A DNA stretch of 6,587 nucleotides, taken from assembly GCA_002705385.1 (NCBI GenBank), contig PAFO01000030.1:10590-17176 (forward strand), read 5' to 3'. This document shows, piece after piece, positions 6,045-6,587 of the stretch. Within the stretch, counting starts at the first letter, position 1. Each line of letters starts with the position of its first letter. The stretch is from Flavobacteriaceae bacterium (GTDB lineage Bacteria > Bacteroidota > Bacteroidia > Flavobacteriales > Flavobacteriaceae). A program made the translations under genes and the position numbers. The notes beneath the pieces were generated by a model, which was given only the letters and a program-made list of their open reading frames with translations, did no database searches and was not told the origin of the DNA.

Positions 6045-6587
6045 ATGAATCGTAAAGCATTTTTAAAGAGAAGCACATTGGGGGTTTCTAGTTTATTAAT
6101 TTCACCTACTATATTAGATGAAGATAGTAAACTCAAAAAAATACCTTTAAGTTCTGATTATAATTCCTTTGCAGTAGCCACATGGAATGTTAAATCGGCA
6201 ACTAGAGTTGCTGGTGAAGAATTAAATAAAGGAACAGATTCTTTGAATGCAGCAGTTAGAGGAGTTGCAATCGAAGAATCTAATATACTTAATACAACAG
6301 TAGGAAAAGGTGGAGCCCCTGACAGAGAAGGAAATGTTTCTTTGGATGCTTGTGTTATGAATTCCAAAGGTGATTGCGGTGCTGTTATGGCAGTAGAAAA
6401 TATTACTCATGTTGCAGCACTAGCTAAAGATGTGATGGAAAAAACTCCTCATGTAATTCTCGCTGGAGAAGGAGCGAGAAAATTTGCTATTGAACAAGGC
6501 TACAAAGCAGAAGATTTACTCACAAATGAAAGTAAATTAGCTTGGAAAGAATGGCTTAAAAAAAGTAAATATAAACCTGAAATAAAC
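6045..6587 (+). CDS. N4-(beta-N-acetylglucosaminyl)-L-asparaginase (glycosylasparaginase), partial, exported
   Basis: The first 181 codons of an Ntn-hydrolase that cleaves the GlcNAc-Asn bond of glycoasparagines after self-cleavage into alpha and beta chains. Seen: a Tat-like leader NRKAFLKRSTLG (residues 2-13) with an RK pair in place of RR, then a short hydrophobic stretch (14-24); VATWNV (44-49), near the mature start; VGKGGAPDREGNVSLDACVM (86-105); ITHVAALAKDVMEKTPHVIL (120-139); and WKEWLKKSKYKPEIN (167-181). From memory this closely parallels the Flavobacterium (Elizabethkingia) enzyme. In that protein the autocleavage HD-T and catalytic Thr follow a few residues after this point, so the active site lies just outside the window. 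The frame is also open from an ATG at 6024 (seven more residues), but 6045 puts the leader motif at the N-terminus as usual. Export suggests glycopeptide scavenging or a lysosomal-enzyme-like role in the periplasm (inference). Confidence 0.93.
   Translation, partial: MNRKAFLKRSTLGVSSLLISPTILDEDSKLKKIPLSSDYNSFAVATWNVKSATRVAGEELNKGTDSLNAAVRGVAIEESNILNTTVGKGGAPDREGNVSLDACVMNSKGDCGAVMAVENITHVAALAKDVMEKTPHVILAGEGARKFAIEQGYKAEDLLTNESKLAWKEWLKKSKYKPEIN

Noticed and set aside
6158..6367. 69-codon minus-strand open frame
   Set aside because: It lies wholly inside the glycosylasparaginase gene on the other strand, has no recognisable protein features, and that gene's family motifs run through the same bases.
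6222..6410. 62-codon minus-strand open frame
   Set aside because: It is antisense to the same asparaginase coding sequence, Ser/Cys/Phe-rich with no domain pattern, and overlaps the other antisense frame.
1..6587. Possible mobile element, defence island, CRISPR array or RNA gene
   Set aside because: No transposase, integrase, direct-repeat array, tRNA-like cloverleaf or rRNA-like sequence was seen. All long stretches are explained by ordinary chromosomal genes with even base composition.

Overview
The window reads as a chromosomal segment of a marine-type flavobacterium (Bacteroidota). The DNA is strongly A+T rich. Two start regions carry exact matches to the Bacteroidota -7 element TAnnTTTG, and there are no clear Shine-Dalgarno sites. 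Several proteins (a DUF2911 protein with a C-terminal helical repeat region, a flavobacterial-type glycosylasparaginase, a 435-residue class I photolyase) look most like members from that phylum. The assignment rests on recognition, not on a search.

Left half (1-3429, all minus strand): a tightly packed five-gene set, in transcription order SRPBCC-fold protein, SDR-family protein, class I CPD photolyase, a 50-residue DUF2256 Cys4 protein, and a DASH-type cryptochrome that runs off the left edge. The junctions are a 4-bp ATGA overlap, a 2-bp gap, a 17-bp overlap and another 4-bp ATGA overlap, so one translationally coupled operon is likely. It is a light and UV damage module: two flavin photoreceptor/repair enzymes plus three accessory proteins of undefined function. 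The SDR has Val at the position of the catalytic Tyr, so it may not be an ordinary oxidoreductase. A -7 box and a 9-bp inverted repeat lie just upstream of the first gene.

Middle (3430-5192, plus strand): a divergently transcribed exported DUF2911 protein, then a TauE/SafE-type eight-helix membrane transporter that appears to use a TTG start. The transporter ends tail to tail, with a 4-bp overlap, against cutC (5189-5911, minus strand).

Right edge (5912-6587): a short divergent intergenic region, then the N-terminal part of an exported N4-(beta-N-acetylglucosaminyl)-L-asparaginase, cut by the window edge a few residues before the expected catalytic Thr. No RNA genes, mobile elements, CRISPR arrays or gene-free stretches over 300 bases were seen. 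The most interesting part is the photolyase operon with its pseudo-SDR, SRPBCC and DUF2256 partners.
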